Of a stretch of 64,000 bases of DNA, positions 26,832 to 39,503 are shown piece by piece. A program made the translations under genes and the position numbers. The number at the start of each line of letters is the position of its first letter. Position 1 is the first letter of the stretch. Source of the stretch: Straminergon stramineum (Eukaryota; Streptophyta; Bryopsida; Hypnales; Calliergonaceae); contig OY987266.1 in assembly GCA_963920665.1 (NCBI GenBank), forward strand, positions 997,001 through 1,061,000. The letters are read 5' to 3'. Under the pieces are notes generated by a model that saw nothing but the letters and a program-made list of their open reading frames with translations, made no database searches and was not told where the DNA came from.

Positions 26832-27605
26832 ACAAGCTTCCACTTTGTTAAAGGTTACATCAAGCCTATGACAAGTGTAATAAAGTTCTCCATTTGATCA
26901 TAATGACTTGGCAAGGGGGCCATCGTAGACTAACTACAAAAGCAATCCAAATGTCATAGTTCATAGTAGCAATTTGCTAACCATCTTGGCTCATATAGAA
27001 ACAAGTGTAGAAAAATAACATTGAAGAAGTCATGGAATAGGTAGGGCATTACATGAACAACTTGCTTCTTTCGTTTGCAGTGAGGAAGGGCCACTTCCGG
27101 ATTGCTACCTCCTGCATCATCTCTACTACATGAAACCTTGATCTGGCCATGTATGAGTGTTCTTTATAGAAACTTACGTTGATATCAACAAATTAATGCA
27201 ATTGCAATTTGGTGACTAGGTGGCTAGATTACAAACTACACAATCTAGTCTGCTTAAAGCAAGACCTAACGATCAGATAAATATTCCAAAGTTTTGTGCT
27301 TTGTCTAAGCATCATGACGATTACATGGCATCCTATGCAACACTTCATATAGCACATACTAGGAAGGTTGACATTCCATAATGAAATGAAGACATTTTAG
27401 ATGGGATAGGCCTTTAAACCTTATATGTATAAGCATGCTGAAATTGGTTGAGGTGATCTGCAGAGTGCAAGAAGCGTTGTCTCATCAATTGTTTTGGTTC
27501 TCGGCTCTTGAGGATGAGGTGTATGGTTCACACCAATAGACAAGTTCATTAAAACGTCACAACAACTTTTAAGGGAGTTCCAAATCAGTTGAAAACTCGT
27601 AGATT
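26832..27605. other. Intergenic DNA / possible 3' flank of the B3 pseudogene
   Basis: No gene recognised. The minus-strand frame at 27421-27681 overlaps the end of the B3 exon in another frame and carries no domain. Confidence 0.45.
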
Positions 27606-30600
27606 CTAGCAATTTGAAGACATGAAGTAGCTTGTAGTTGAGTAGCAAGCCTTGCAACAACGTATGAAACTCCTTGCACACTTTTTTCCGTACGCCTTAG
27701 CCACAGTTCTTTGAGAGATTAATTTTGGACCGCTCCGAGTCTCTGGAAAAATGTATACTTGAAATGTACACTCTACATCAACATTAAGAACAAAAATTAA
27801 TGTATTGCCTTTTCGGAGATCATTCTCAATAAAAAAATCCTTCCATCCATGAAAAAGTTGTACTTGAGGTGACCCATTTTGCCTCTTAAAAAAGCTGAGT
27901 CGCACTCTCCACGCATTTCTTGATAATGCAATTTGAAGATGGGATCCATTCTTTAAATTTTTCACCATGTTCCTTCACAAAGGATATTGGTATATACTGA
28001 ACACAAAAAATTAATGGAAAGATTTAATATATTTGGAAAACGACATAATGCAATTGATACGTAATCAATAAACTTTGGATTAAGTTTTAAATGTTGAAGT
28101 TTAACTTACTAGCTGTACTGAACAGCGTTGTAACACCTTACATGAATATGTAATATCCTTGAGAAAAAAAGAACACTTTGATACTTGTAATCCTGTAAGA
28201 ACTTGGGATATATCTCCCATTACCCATAGCAATTTTGTATTGGCCTCATGTTCATCATGTTAAAAAAAAGTCCCTCATTTCACATTTATTAAAAAAAGAA
28301 GCTATAATGTATCATCTCAATTAAAAAAAACTTTACAACCACTTATACACTAAGGCATGCTGGGATTTTAAAACACAGAAAATATAGGCAAAAAAATACC
28401 AAAAATCTCATGGGGAAAAAACAACACTTACTTCTTTGGTAGTATGGGAGTTGTCCTGAAAGTTACTGACGTTAGAGGTCGAGACTTCCAGAAAGCTACT
28501 TGCATCAGGATTTACAACTTCCTAAATATGTTTCCACAATTTAGTAGGGACAATGGGGATCACTTCAAAGATAGGTTAGATAAACAAATGCTAGAAATTT
28601 GCTAATCATGTAGATCAAAATTTAACAAACCTTCAGTGTACCCAAATAGCACATAGTATTGAACAAAGTACGATAGAGGGTAGGATCCTTACCATAGAAA
28701 ATTCACGAAACCTCCATGGACTACCGTATTGCTTCAAGTCATAAACCGAATCAAAACTGAAAGATTGTTCAACTAGAGATGAAATCCCTCTAACGATTTC
28801 TAAATCCTTCAAATCCTGCAATTCAAATTAAAACCATTGTCTCAATGGTTTCATTTGTTTTCATCTAGCTATAGCTTTAAGTTCCAAATATCAATAATTA
28901 GAAACATGAAAATACTACTCACCTGACACACATCCACCTCCTCAAAGGTTTTCTCTAGTATCAATTGTACTTTATTTGTCACGACCCTCATCACAAGGCG
29001 TGCCCGTGCCACCTTGGTGAGCAAGGGGGACATTGGGGGTGACTCCCCAAGCCTTGCAAGAGATGAGGTGAGGGGGACTAGGAGTCCCGAGCGATCAGAG
29101 CGATGTAGCGCTCTGATCCGGATGAATTTGAAGGCGTGTGATACATGCTTGGAAAGGTCTTGAGAAGACGCTTCTAGCCGTCCAAAGAACGCGTGATTTG
29201 GACTTGCGAGTCAAAAGTTATGGGCGTTCAAAGTTGGGGGTGTCCCGGTCGCGCCGGGAGTGTCCCGAATCTTTGGAGGGCGATATCTTTGCGAGTACTT
29301 GTCCGAATGGAGCAAGTGAGTAGTCCATCGGCATCTACGCGTCGCGTAGATATCGAAAATGGGGTCGCATGTGCGATTTGGATCCCGGACCGCAAAGTTA
29401 TGCCGGGTGGAAGTTCGGGAGTCCCAAAGTAGTGCGAATCGGGAGAAATGGGTGGTCTTCCAAGATGGGGTGCATCTTGGGGGTTCCCGGTGACCTCTAG
29501 TATGGGGGGGCTGCCGAATCCCGCAGAGAGTACTATGAGGAGGGGTGGTCTCCCTCCTCACTCCCGGATGGTGCCATGGTGAGCCTAAGTGGCCCCGGGT
29601 GGTGAGGTTAGTGTTGGAGCCTCACCACCACTTGTGTGTTACCATGGAGTGCTTGTGCACTCCTTGATACCGGTTGGGTGGTGTCCCACTCTACACTAGG
29701 CCATGGTGTGAGTTCCGTTGGGTGAGTCCCGATTAGTGAGTCCCGAAATGAGTTGGGTTGGGCCTAGTGGGGAGTTGGGTCCCATTCAAGGGCGGTTAGC
29801 ACCGGTGGGAGTAGTGCCTCACCGATTGCTTGGACATCAATGGAAGTTCCGCCCCATGTCATCAAATGACATGCCCGGTGTCTTGTGGGAGTTAAGGATT
29901 AGAAGGAAAGGATTGGGAGTCACGGAGGGATGGGGAACCCCGTGACTTGGGTTGGAACCTAACATTGTGGGTGCGTGGCATGTGCAGTGTTAGGAGAGCG
30001 TGAACCTTAGTGGCACTAAGGTGCTAAGAGTTTGGAAAGTGAGCTTAAGGTGGTAAGTGTCACTAAGGGGCGCGACATTATTAGACTCAATCATAAGTCC
30101 ATGCATGTTCATTAATTGCCTGCTTGCATCATCAATCTTAGAGATCGCAAGTGCTAGACCACTTTCCACTTCCTTTAGCTCAACTTGGCGTAGCTCACTT
30201 TCTTACTCTAGACATAACACATTGGTTTGCAACTACCTACTGTTATCCACCAAATCCTCCTTGCCCTCAGACATCCTGTCGTTCTCCTTATTGCTTTCCC
30301 TTATGTGAACTTCGAACATGTTTGATTTCAAAAAACTCACCAACTTTAATACTTCCAAATTTGGCACATTTGCTTCAAAATCTTGTATTTTCCTCTTAAC
30401 TCCGTCTCTTATGGAATGCTCGACCCCAATCGCTCTTTCAAGTAAGGCATTTACCATCTAATGCACCTGCTCTATTGCTGTATGCTTCTCCACTACTGAA
30501 TCTTCAAGATCCTGGAGTTCACTATTTGATGAAGTTTTCTTCAACTTTACATTTCTAAACTAAGACTCATCATCGCAGAGCAGCTTCTTAAGTTCATTGC

Positions 30601-32640
30601 TCTCAACTTTAAGCTTGTGAATAATCCCCAATGACTTATCGTGCTCCTCCACTGCGGCCACAAGCGCAGCCTTATGCCCTATCAACACCTGTACAAACAT
30701 ATAATCACCAAACAATGAGGTTGAAGAGCCAAAATGCATGACTTCAGGGATATAAGATCCACAGCCTTCCTAAGTACAAACCATTCTAGTATATGCGTAC
30801 ATAAACGCAAATCGCCATGACCTTAGATTGTCCAACAGACATCTCAAAGGACAAGCGGGTTTCTAAGGAGTACTTAGTGCGGACAGCATTACTTCATGCT
30901 TGACCAAAATCTTCAGATATTATAACAATGAGTTGAACGGAACAAAAACAAAATTGAAAAACAAAAGGTCAATGAATTTTTGTGCTACTACGTACCTGAA
31001 TGGCTGTGTGTATCGCCTCTTCTTTACGGATAATATTAGCTTTATTTTGAGAGACCAATTCAAGCTCTTGTTCAAGTCCCGCAATCCACCTTTCAATGTT
31101 CTTTTTATGAGAGTTGGAGATCGCATCCATAGTCAAAGACTCTACATCAATTATAGATTCCTTGAAAATAAACACACTCCAAAGTTGGTAAAATGCTCAT
31201 CCCACGAGCTAACTCAATATTGAGATTGTAATTGCAAATATGATAGTTTTAGAAATTAGAAGGATAATTGTGCATCACAGAGAGGCTTTTAGAGGACATT
31301 TTCTCTACAAACAAACTAAGCACTACTACATTGACACAACGAAGTCATTACATCACCTCATCAAACAATCAACTGAAGCAGGAGATCCTAGTCTACTACA
31401 TACTGCAACTAATTATTGATATAAATGGATCACATTGGCGTTCTAGTTCTCCCTAGAGATTACTCGGCAGCTTAAGTATCCAAATCATCCAAGATGGATG
31501 TCCAAACAAATGTGAAGCAAGAATACTAAACACCCTAGAATGCATTAAATACCACAATATTTCTGGAGTTCATGGCATTACAAACATATTTTCGAAACCC
31601 TTTCATCATTTAATTCACGAAGAGCATCTTGGTCTACAGTATGAAGGCAAGCAGTCCTCAAAGCATGGTGTCAACCTACATTTTGCTTAGGCAAGGATTA
31701 CTCACCTTCTTAGTTGTTGAATTTTTTGATGATGACCATCTCTTCCTTCCGCGAAGGAGAATAGGAGGATCTCTTGTACAATCAAGACTAAATCTGAGCC
31801 AGCTGATGGAATGCTCTGAAAAGCTTCACCAAATGTATTTTTGTCTGCTTCAAGCAAGGATACCACTCTAACTTCACCTTCCATGAGGCTCTCAAAGGGA
31901 GGAGGTAGAGGTGGACAACTCTCCATTCTTCTTGATGTCGCAAGTGGGGATTCCTTTGAAATAGGCTTCATAGTTTCTTGTGCCTGCAGGTGGGAGATCC
32001 AAGAGACCAGAAGATGTCAGATAGTACAATCACTCCTCGCTTGACAACCAAAAATAACCAACCTCAATGCCTACTAGTAAGAACAATGAGATAAGATCTC
32101 CAAAAAATTCTTCCACTGAGCACATCCTGGCAATATTCTATCCTTACTATTGTACATTTCAGTGTGTGATTGCAATTAGAAGTACAATATCTTACGTTTC
32201 CCTGCTCCGTCGCCCCCTTCGCATGCCTCTGACTCTGATTTGTCATGCTATGACTGCCATGACTGCCATAACTCTAATTTGTCAGGGACCTAGATTCTTA
32301 TCCAATTCGATGATTGACTCAACATTTATTTCGATAGGGTTAGTTTAATAAGAAAATACTAACTTTCGGGATTCTCTTTTTCAGAGATGCTTTGCTGTGC
32401 AAACACCATTTCCTTCACAACCACCTCATAACCACAGCTGGACTTTCTCGACTGTTGAGGGTTCAGAGGAAATAGGTGAGTACAAATGGGACTACAGGAT
32501 ACGACAGTAGGAGGTGATGGTGTTGGCAAAGAAGGAAGGAACGAAGGGATGCACGTTAGACCTTTGGCTGCATCTCCAAGTCACTCACGGAATTTATCAA
32601 AGAAAGACAAGATCATAGGCATAATCCAAGCGCAAATCAA
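27606..32640 (-). pseudogene. Decayed gene: coiled-coil exons plus B3 DNA-binding domain
   Basis: Exon-like blocks with splice borders, in transcript order: 32364 to about 32640 (reads FFDKFRE, an in-frame TGA at 32581-32583, then LGDAAKGLTCIPSF); 31706-31983; 30996-31160 (ERWIAGLEQELELVSQNKAN, coiled coil); 30341-30688 (coiled coil with TAG at 30560-30562 and 30458-30460); 28693-28815; 28432-28521; and 27606-27972. The last block holds the second half of a B3 domain (HLQIALSRNAWRVRLSFF, then GWKDFFIENDLRKGNTLIFV and VYIF). B3 domains bind DNA in plant transcription factors such as the REM group. The start was not found, the B3 N-terminal half is missing, and phases disagree between 31706 and 31160 and into the B3 exon. 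A solo LTR lies in one intron. With three nonsense codons I call it a pseudogene. It could be a living gene if the affected blocks are skipped. Confidence 0.68.
28977..30077. mobile_element. Solo LTR, 1101 bp, with TTATT target duplication
   Basis: A GC-rich block in AT-rich surroundings. It starts TGTCACGACCC and ends GGGGCGCGACA, the TG...CA ends of a long terminal repeat, and is flanked by TTATT at 28972-28976 and 30078-30082. No internal region, primer site or second LTR is adjacent, so it is a solo LTR left by LTR-LTR recombination. A degraded relative lies inverted at 36717 to about 37560. Small frames inside it carry no known domain. Confidence 0.87.
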
Positions 32641-34237
32641 GTAAGATAAGAAAGCACATTTGAATTCCATGTTGTCAGTCCCAGAAATGTGTGGCACACC
32701 AACTCGTTCACTTCACCTTATGGACAGTGAAGTAGACTCGCATGCGCCCTGAGTCCATATTAGCACCTCCTACCAGCAGGAGGATAAAGTAAAATTGTAA
32801 ATAGTGACCCTCCATGCAAGTGTTCACAACTATCGAGGATCACTATTCACAAATTTCCATCAAGGGTGAACCTTCCAACTTGGTTTTGAGGAGGACCTCT
32901 ATACCAAAAGGTCTATGGACAGGAAAAAGAAACAAACAACAACGTCGCCAAGAAGAAGAAAAAAGAGTTCGTTGCTCAGTGCCTGCCAACTTACTTTGAA
33001 GTCTCACTCTTTCTCGATGACGCTTGCAGAGCAAGACCATTTGTGTAGAATCCTCGGTGATGAATAAAAAAAACTATCTGCAAAGAAATCATAAGTTCAT
33101 AAGAAACTTGAGTGCTCTTTGTAAAAAAGTTATAAAGAGGTTGGAGGATAGTCCATAAGCATTTGATTTTGATTAAATCAGTACTTAGAGAGCTTCAACA
33201 ATACCCTTGATAGCAAGGATTTACCTTTCATCAAAACTTACTCAAATCTAGGGAAACTCCAAAGTAACCGACAATCTTTGACTTCAATTACAAAACGAGA
33301 TCAGCATTTCGATAGGGTTTGGAGAAGAGCAAATTAGGTTAAGATTTCAATCAAATAGATTGCCCTAAAAACTCCACACTTGAGGGTAAAGATTATCCTT
33401 GATTGCAATTAGGGTTTGGAGAAAAGCGACACTCTCATCAATACTTCATCAAAATTCCCGAAATTGAAATGCACTGATCAACTTACTATGACATGCTTTC
33501 TGAGCTAAATTGGATTCTCATCAAAGGTATGAGACGTTCATGAGTACAACCAAGATCCACGGAATTTCCTCGAGCAAAGAGGAAGCAATAAATCAAAAGT
33601 TGTTTCCTCACTTGAAGTGCAAGAGAAATCAATGCAGCAATCATTAGGAGGCGCAGGCGTATTTCATTGTACTTAGCCACTATTAGTTCTTGCTATCTTA
33701 CTGATTTCAGTTAAAGAAGAGGGAGTTAGAGTTTCGAGCGGGGAGAATTCAAGGTTCATCGGAGAAAGAGACTATCTTCGCAGGAGAACGGTAAATGTTG
33801 AAGAAGAATGGGATTTTGTTAAGGTAGCTTCTTTCGATGAACTTCAAACTCATCCTTGATCTTTCCAATTAAGGAAGTTCATAGGAATATGTATGATCAT
33901 TTAGATTCTCTCTTCAAAAATGTTTAATTTGCTAATGTAGGAAGATCATTAATTGGTAATTCAAGATGAAGAACTGGATTTGGAGGAAGTGAAAATTCTT
34001 GACATATTTTTAAGTGGATTTTGCTTTGAAGATAAGTAAAATTTGCATCTCATTTAAGTCTTTTTATAATTTTTAAAGTTTTATAAAATCAGTTATGAAA
34101 TTTTGAAGTTGACATGCCACACTATTTTAAATTAGTCTGCTTTAATAATTGTGCACTTCTTGTATATTTCTACAAAGTATAGGAAAGTAAAATATGCACA
34201 AATTCTATATTTTAATCCTTGAAGGACCATTTTTCCC
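32641..34237. other. Upstream of B3 pseudogene; no gene assigned
   Basis: Frames at 32843-33040 and 33486-33680 on the minus strand might belong to the 5' part of the decayed B3 gene, but I see no domain and no convincing splice chain, so I leave them uncalled. Confidence 0.4.
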
Positions 34238-35189
34238 TTAACCCCTAAAGGTTTTTGACTATGTTTTCACTAAAAACGCTCCAAAACTGTCATCTCCAAT
34301 ACAAGTACCAAATTTTAGAAAAAATAAATTTTTGGACAAATGTAACCGTAGGATCTTGTAGTAATCTGGTTTGGGAAGATGTGGAAAAAATTTCATAAAT
34401 TTCCACCGTTTGGATTGCAAGATATTATCATTTGAAGTGACAAAAAGCCATTTTTTGGCCCTGCAAAAATCCGGGCAGATGCACTCCACAAGGTCAAATC
34501 ATTATGAAAAAATGTCCAAAATGGTTGTAACTCTTTGGATTCATTCTTCAAGTCATGTTGGCTACATGCTTGAAAATTTTTGGATCATTTGGAATTGTAC
34601 AACATATAGGAAAAAAATAGTAAGTTGAAAGAAGTAGAGAATGATTCAAAATACTAAAGTGTTAATAATTTATTTATGGAATTGAAAAATGCCAATCCCA
34701 ATGGTTGTAATGTTGTAATAAACAATCTACACCTCAAGTTTTTACTTTTTTCCAAAAATATTAAAACTTGAGTGAAATAAAGGTCTTCAAAGTTTATTTT
34801 AGAGTAGAGATTCCATTACTATCCACAAACTACCCACAACTAAAACTCTTCATAAATTTTGTCTCACAAATCAAAATGGAATGATTCAAAGCTTTTCATG
34901 TATATATAAATGTAGAAAACCAATTTCAAATTTTTATTTTTTAAAAAAGTGATTTTTCAAGAAGTTTTTTTGCTGCCCAGGCTGCCCGCCAAGCAATGAA
35001 AACAACATATTATACAATAACTTTTTAACCATGTATTCAAAAGTTATGAAAATTGTTGGGTCTTAAAGCTACTCCTTGGGAAAATGTTGTGTGAAAATTT
35101 CAAAGAAAAAAAATCAAAATTCCATCCGTAGTGAGCTACCCAAAATCGCTATGTTGCCAAAAAACACCATTTAGTCCTTTAGGGGTTAA
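34238..35189. mobile_element. 952-bp TTAA-bordered element
   Basis: Starts TTAACCCCTAAAGGTTTTTG and ends TTTAGTCCTTTAGGGGTTAA: perfect TTAA plus CCCCTAAAGG inverted ends, as in the other members of this family. The interior is AT-rich with no transposase frame. The small frames at 34259-34628 have no recognised domain. Confidence 0.8.
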
Positions 35190-36252
35190 AAAGATATTGA
35201 ATTTCAAGTAAGTACTTACAATCACAATTTTTGATATGATCTCTCAAAACCTTTTTTGGAAATAGAAAATTGATTAGCTTTGAGGTACTATAGCTTTTTT
35301 CCAATTAGTACCAACAAATAAAAAATATGTCCAAATAAGATTAAAGCTAGAGAGACTAAATACTAAAAAAGAATCCAAAATTTAAATATTCATTTTCTTG
35401 AAATCTTTTTGTACAAACATTAAATTTTTGTCTACATCTAAAGCTTTCATACATTCTATATGCACCAATAATAAAAAAGTTATAGATAATCTTGGTTTTC
35501 AAGCAATTTAGGTGTTGTCTTGAAAAAACAACTTATATGATTTATTTCAAAATGTAATGTTAATGATTTAAAAAAAATTCTACATGGTTTAATTTTATTG
35601 CTTAAACAATCTTACAATTGAAATTATTGCATTTTAATTCCACCTCAAAGACATTAAGAATTTATATTCTCTTTCTATCTTATACCTATATCTACTTAAC
35701 CATTTAGATTTTTTTAACATTTCAATGTATACAAATTTTAAATATATTCATCATGGCATATATTTCATTCATTAATGATGTATATATTTTGTTTATTCAT
35801 GTTTAAAATTTACATCACGCATTGTAATTAATGCATGCTTAGAAATATTTTTGTAAAATGCTTACAAATAATGATTTATTAAATAATTATAAAAAATATA
35901 ACTTTGCATTTTATTTAAAAACATAAAAATTTTATTAATGAATTGGCTGGCTTTGCAACGCATCAATCCAACCATTTTGATATAATTTTTATAGATTGTA
36001 ATAGATTGAAATAAATACTAATAGATTGTAATAAATTGTAATGAATTAAATGAAGAATGATAAATTTTATAAATTAATTGCATCTAAAGATGCATGAATA
36101 AAAAAATATTCATCCATCAAATGACAATAATGTCTCATGTACAATCTATCTATATATTAATATGGTAAATTGTTTTAATTGAAACAATGTAATTTGACAC
36201 TCAAAGAATGCAAGTTGGATGGAAGGGAATGTCGCATAAGTGTGCATGAACC
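35190..36252. other. AT-rich DNA, possibly the 3' part of a Helitron
   Basis: Very AT-rich with short repeats (AATAGATTGTAATA repeated at about 35996-36040). It lies downstream of the helicase fragment on its strand, where a Helitron 3' hairpin and CTRR end would be expected. I did not find a convincing one. Confidence 0.4.
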
Positions 36253-36690
36253 CTAAACATGCAAAGTTTGAAACAAACTCTTAACTTTTCCATCCACCTG
36301 ATTCAGGTGTAAATATTTAGAGGACATTACATGACAAAGCCATGAAAAAACCTCATGGTAAACCACATTTTTTACTGTTCCCAGAACTTCATAGTTGTCA
36401 TTGGCAACTTTAATGTTTGCAAGATGTCTACCACAAGACAAAGCCACATACAACTCACCATGGCTAAATACTTCACTTAAAAGATAAATGCTGACTTGAT
36501 TATATGATTGGCCCTTCAATTTGTTAATTGTCATAGCAAAAACACCAGTAACAAGAAATTCTTTCTGACAAAGTGTAAATGGCAAGCGGCTATCATTACA
36601 TTGGTATGTGATCCTAAGAATCAACAATTCTTGTATTGTGGCCCAAATGACTGCTAACAAGATTTGAATAGCCTCAAGATTCACCAAAAT
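36253..36690 (-). pseudogene. Pif1/Helitron-type helicase C-terminal fragment
   Basis: The frame contains PFTLCQKEFLVTGVFAMTIN, then a degenerate NKLKGQSYNQVSIYL and GELYVALSCGRHLANIKV. These correspond to the last conserved helicase motifs of the Pif1 family (usually AMTINKSQGQ and YVALSRV). In plants this C-terminal piece is typical of the RepHel protein of Helitron rolling-circle transposons. Only about 100 residues remain, key positions are changed (KLKGQ, ALSCG), and no Rep domain is nearby. Host Pif1 helicase genes are the alternative source. Confidence 0.72.
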
Positions 36691-36716
36691 CCGCTTACAA
36701 CTTCACTTGCACCCGA

Positions 36717-37560
36717 AACTATCTAACACTGCACACACCAAGCATCCACAGCATTAGTCCTCATTTCCAATTCATCTTGTTAGGTCACAGTCACTGGGAC
36801 TACTAACACACACTCCCTTCGTGACACCGGGCACATCACTTGATGACATGGGGGTGGAACTTCCACCTCAATGTGCAAGGATCCATGGTAGCACTACTCA
36901 CCACGTCCTAATTGCCCCTTGAGTGTCATCTCAACTTTATACTAGCCCTTGTTGTAACTACTATTAATCTTCTAATGCTAATCGGGAATCATTATCAACT
37001 TGGAACACCACAAGGAAGGCCTAGCAAGGAATGGAACTCCATCCAAGCAATGCCACAAGACAACCACACTAGTGTCCCATGGCACCTTGAAGCGGTAGTG
37101 AAGTCACATCACCAACCTTGAGTCAACAGGACTCACCAAGGCTCCAAGAGGGAGGGAGGAGGGAGACCAACCCCTCCTATAGTACTCTTTGTAGGATCTA
37201 GCTGGTCCCCTTGTGTAGGTCAAAAGAGACATCCAAATCCCCCTTGAGTGTGGAAGACCACCCACTCCCAACTCTTAACACCAAGTTACTTCCTTCGTTT
37301 GAACTTCCAAACTTCCAAATGGTGTAACCTTGTGCTCAAGGCTCCAAATTGTCCATGTGAGCTCTTTCAAGACATCTACAATCCGAATACATGCCAATGG
37401 AATCCTCACTTATCTCATTTGGACAAGTTCTCACAAAGTTATGGCCCCTCAAAGATTCGAGACTCCTTAGGGACTCCCTAGGGAGATGTGATGCCTTCAC
37501 CATGGCTTGTCTTTGGGCCATAACTTCTAAAACAAGGCTTAGAAGCTCACCATGTGAAGA
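36717..37560 (-). mobile_element. Degraded LTR fragment related to the solo LTR at 28977
   Basis: Reads in the opposite orientation to the solo LTR. Shared landmarks are CTAACACTGCACA, GACACCGGGCA, then TGATGACATGG and GGAACTTCCA, and near the end GGGCCATAACTTCTA. Neither TG/CA end nor target duplication is recognisable, so borders are approximate. It abuts the helicase fragment. Confidence 0.7.
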
Positions 37561-38858
37561 AGAGACAAGAAACAAATAAGGTAGGTACACTAAAATGTAT
37601 CTAAATATGCATCTCGACATGTTTAGAATTACATTTTGGATGCCATATAAATAAATTAATAATATATTATAGCCTTAACTATATTATATTAACATGGATG
37701 TTAGGCTCTCATTCAAGTTCAAAAAGTTTATACTTTAAAAAACCAAACTCTTTGGATTCTTGTCCTCAGTTAGCCAAGATTAAGGGTTTAGAATTTCATG
37801 CTTTCTTTTCCTACTCAAAACCCAGGTCATATTGATAATACTTCAAGACTCCCATATGATAAAATTGGAAGATTGTCCTATTTAACATATATCTACCTTT
37901 GTAATTTTAATGAAGCTTTGTTTGGGTGACACTCAATGTGAAATCAAATTGTCTAGTGGAATTTGGGTCACATGTAGCAAGAAATCAAATTAAATAATGG
38001 AAATTCACATTCAATGTATTTGTAGTAAAGGCACACTTCTCATGTAAAAAAGATAGCAATACCTAAATGCGTCACACTAAGAGTGTGAGATAGGTTCTTA
38101 TTAATGATATGTAAAAGCTTTTGTTGGATCTTATTGGTAGTTGAAGGGGATTCTAGATTCTTTGAAAATGCATTTTTTTTACTTTGTATAAATCAACTAT
38201 AAATTTTCAAAATGCTCAAAATAGGAGTACCTAAAATCCATGGAGGTTGTATATTTAAGGCAACAATTTAGATGGGACAATTTTGAATATAGGTTACAAT
38301 TAGGTACTATTACCTTATTGTAGAAGTAAAATACTAATTAATTATATTGTACTTTAAAATATCTCTTAAAACTAAAAATATCTTTACATTATAAAAATTC
38401 TAAGCTTCAATTCTTCTAGATCTTTAATTAGCTCTATGTCCAAGAGAATCCAAAAGTGGTCACTCTATGCATGAAATATTGAAGAATGTGAATCCAAATC
38501 TAGAACTCCATGCAAATTAGATAGATATTTGAAATCTTGCATTGCATGAAAGAACACAAAAATCATACATTCTAGATGTAGAGGATCTACAAATATCCTA
38601 CCCTACACTTGGGTCAAATTCATTACAAAATAATTCAAAATATAATGAACTATGGTATGGAATGAAAATTTCAGAAATTATAACATGGTATAATTGAATA
38701 GTGTAGAAATATTAATGAAAATAATTTGAATCCTTCAAAAAAAATTAAAAATTAAAAATAAGCTGCAAGTACTGAATAGGCCATCAGTATTATGGTAAAG
38801 CAATGAGGACCTTGTTGCAAAACATAAGAACAAATTTGGCAAACCCTAAGCACCATGG
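37561..38858. other. Intergenic AT-rich DNA, no gene seen
   Basis: No coding or RNA gene recognised. The stretch at 38640-38750 resembles 4640-4740 in direct orientation. Confidence 0.45.
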
Positions 38859-39503
38859 TTAACCCCTAAATGCCCAAGGCACCAGATTCTGGTGTTTCAA
38901 AAACTTTGAAGTTAAGTAAAACCCAACCAAATTGCTATTATTAGTAGTTTGTATTTTTGGAGAATTCTTTTTGAAGTCTAGTTTTAGGATCAAAAAGTTG
39001 ATCTGAAAAATAAAGAATTATGATTTTTCCATAGAAGATTTAGTGCAAAGATGCCCATTGCAATCTTGACTTCCCGTAGTGTTGAGGGCTCTTGAAAATA
39101 ACCCTCAAATACACTAGATCTTGGAGGCAAAATCACATTAGAAATTCATTTAAAAAAATTGTAGAATAGATTTTGAAAAATTGAAAATTGATTGGGGTTG
39201 TGCATGTTGGGCCCTATAACCTCATATTTTTTTAGTGACCAACTTTTTAGAGTTGACATGCCAAAAGTGAATTGAAAAATTTTCACAATTTTTACACCCT
39301 CATGATCAAACATTATAATCTTTCAATTTGTAAGTGATATTGTTATGTTTTCTTTTCCTATGTGATCTCTAACATGTCTAGTTTGACTTTGTATGATTAC
39401 AATTCAAAAGAAATTGGTACAACTTATGAAAATGTTGACTTTTTGTTCAATTTAGATCAAATTTCAAAGAGATCCAAACAGGCCTTGGGCATTTAGGGGT
39501 TAA
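38859..39503. mobile_element. 645-bp TTAA-bordered element at the end of the inner right arm
   Basis: Ends are a perfect 22-base inverted repeat beginning TTAACCCCTAAATGCCCAAG on one strand and the complement at the other end. No coding capacity was seen. It sits right at the boundary where inverted homology to the left arm stops; there is no matching copy near 7340. Confidence 0.87.

Noticed and set aside
28977..30077. GC-rich block as a gene or CpG island
   Set aside because: Its TG...CA ends and exact TTATT duplication, plus a relative elsewhere, show an LTR; its open frames have no domain.
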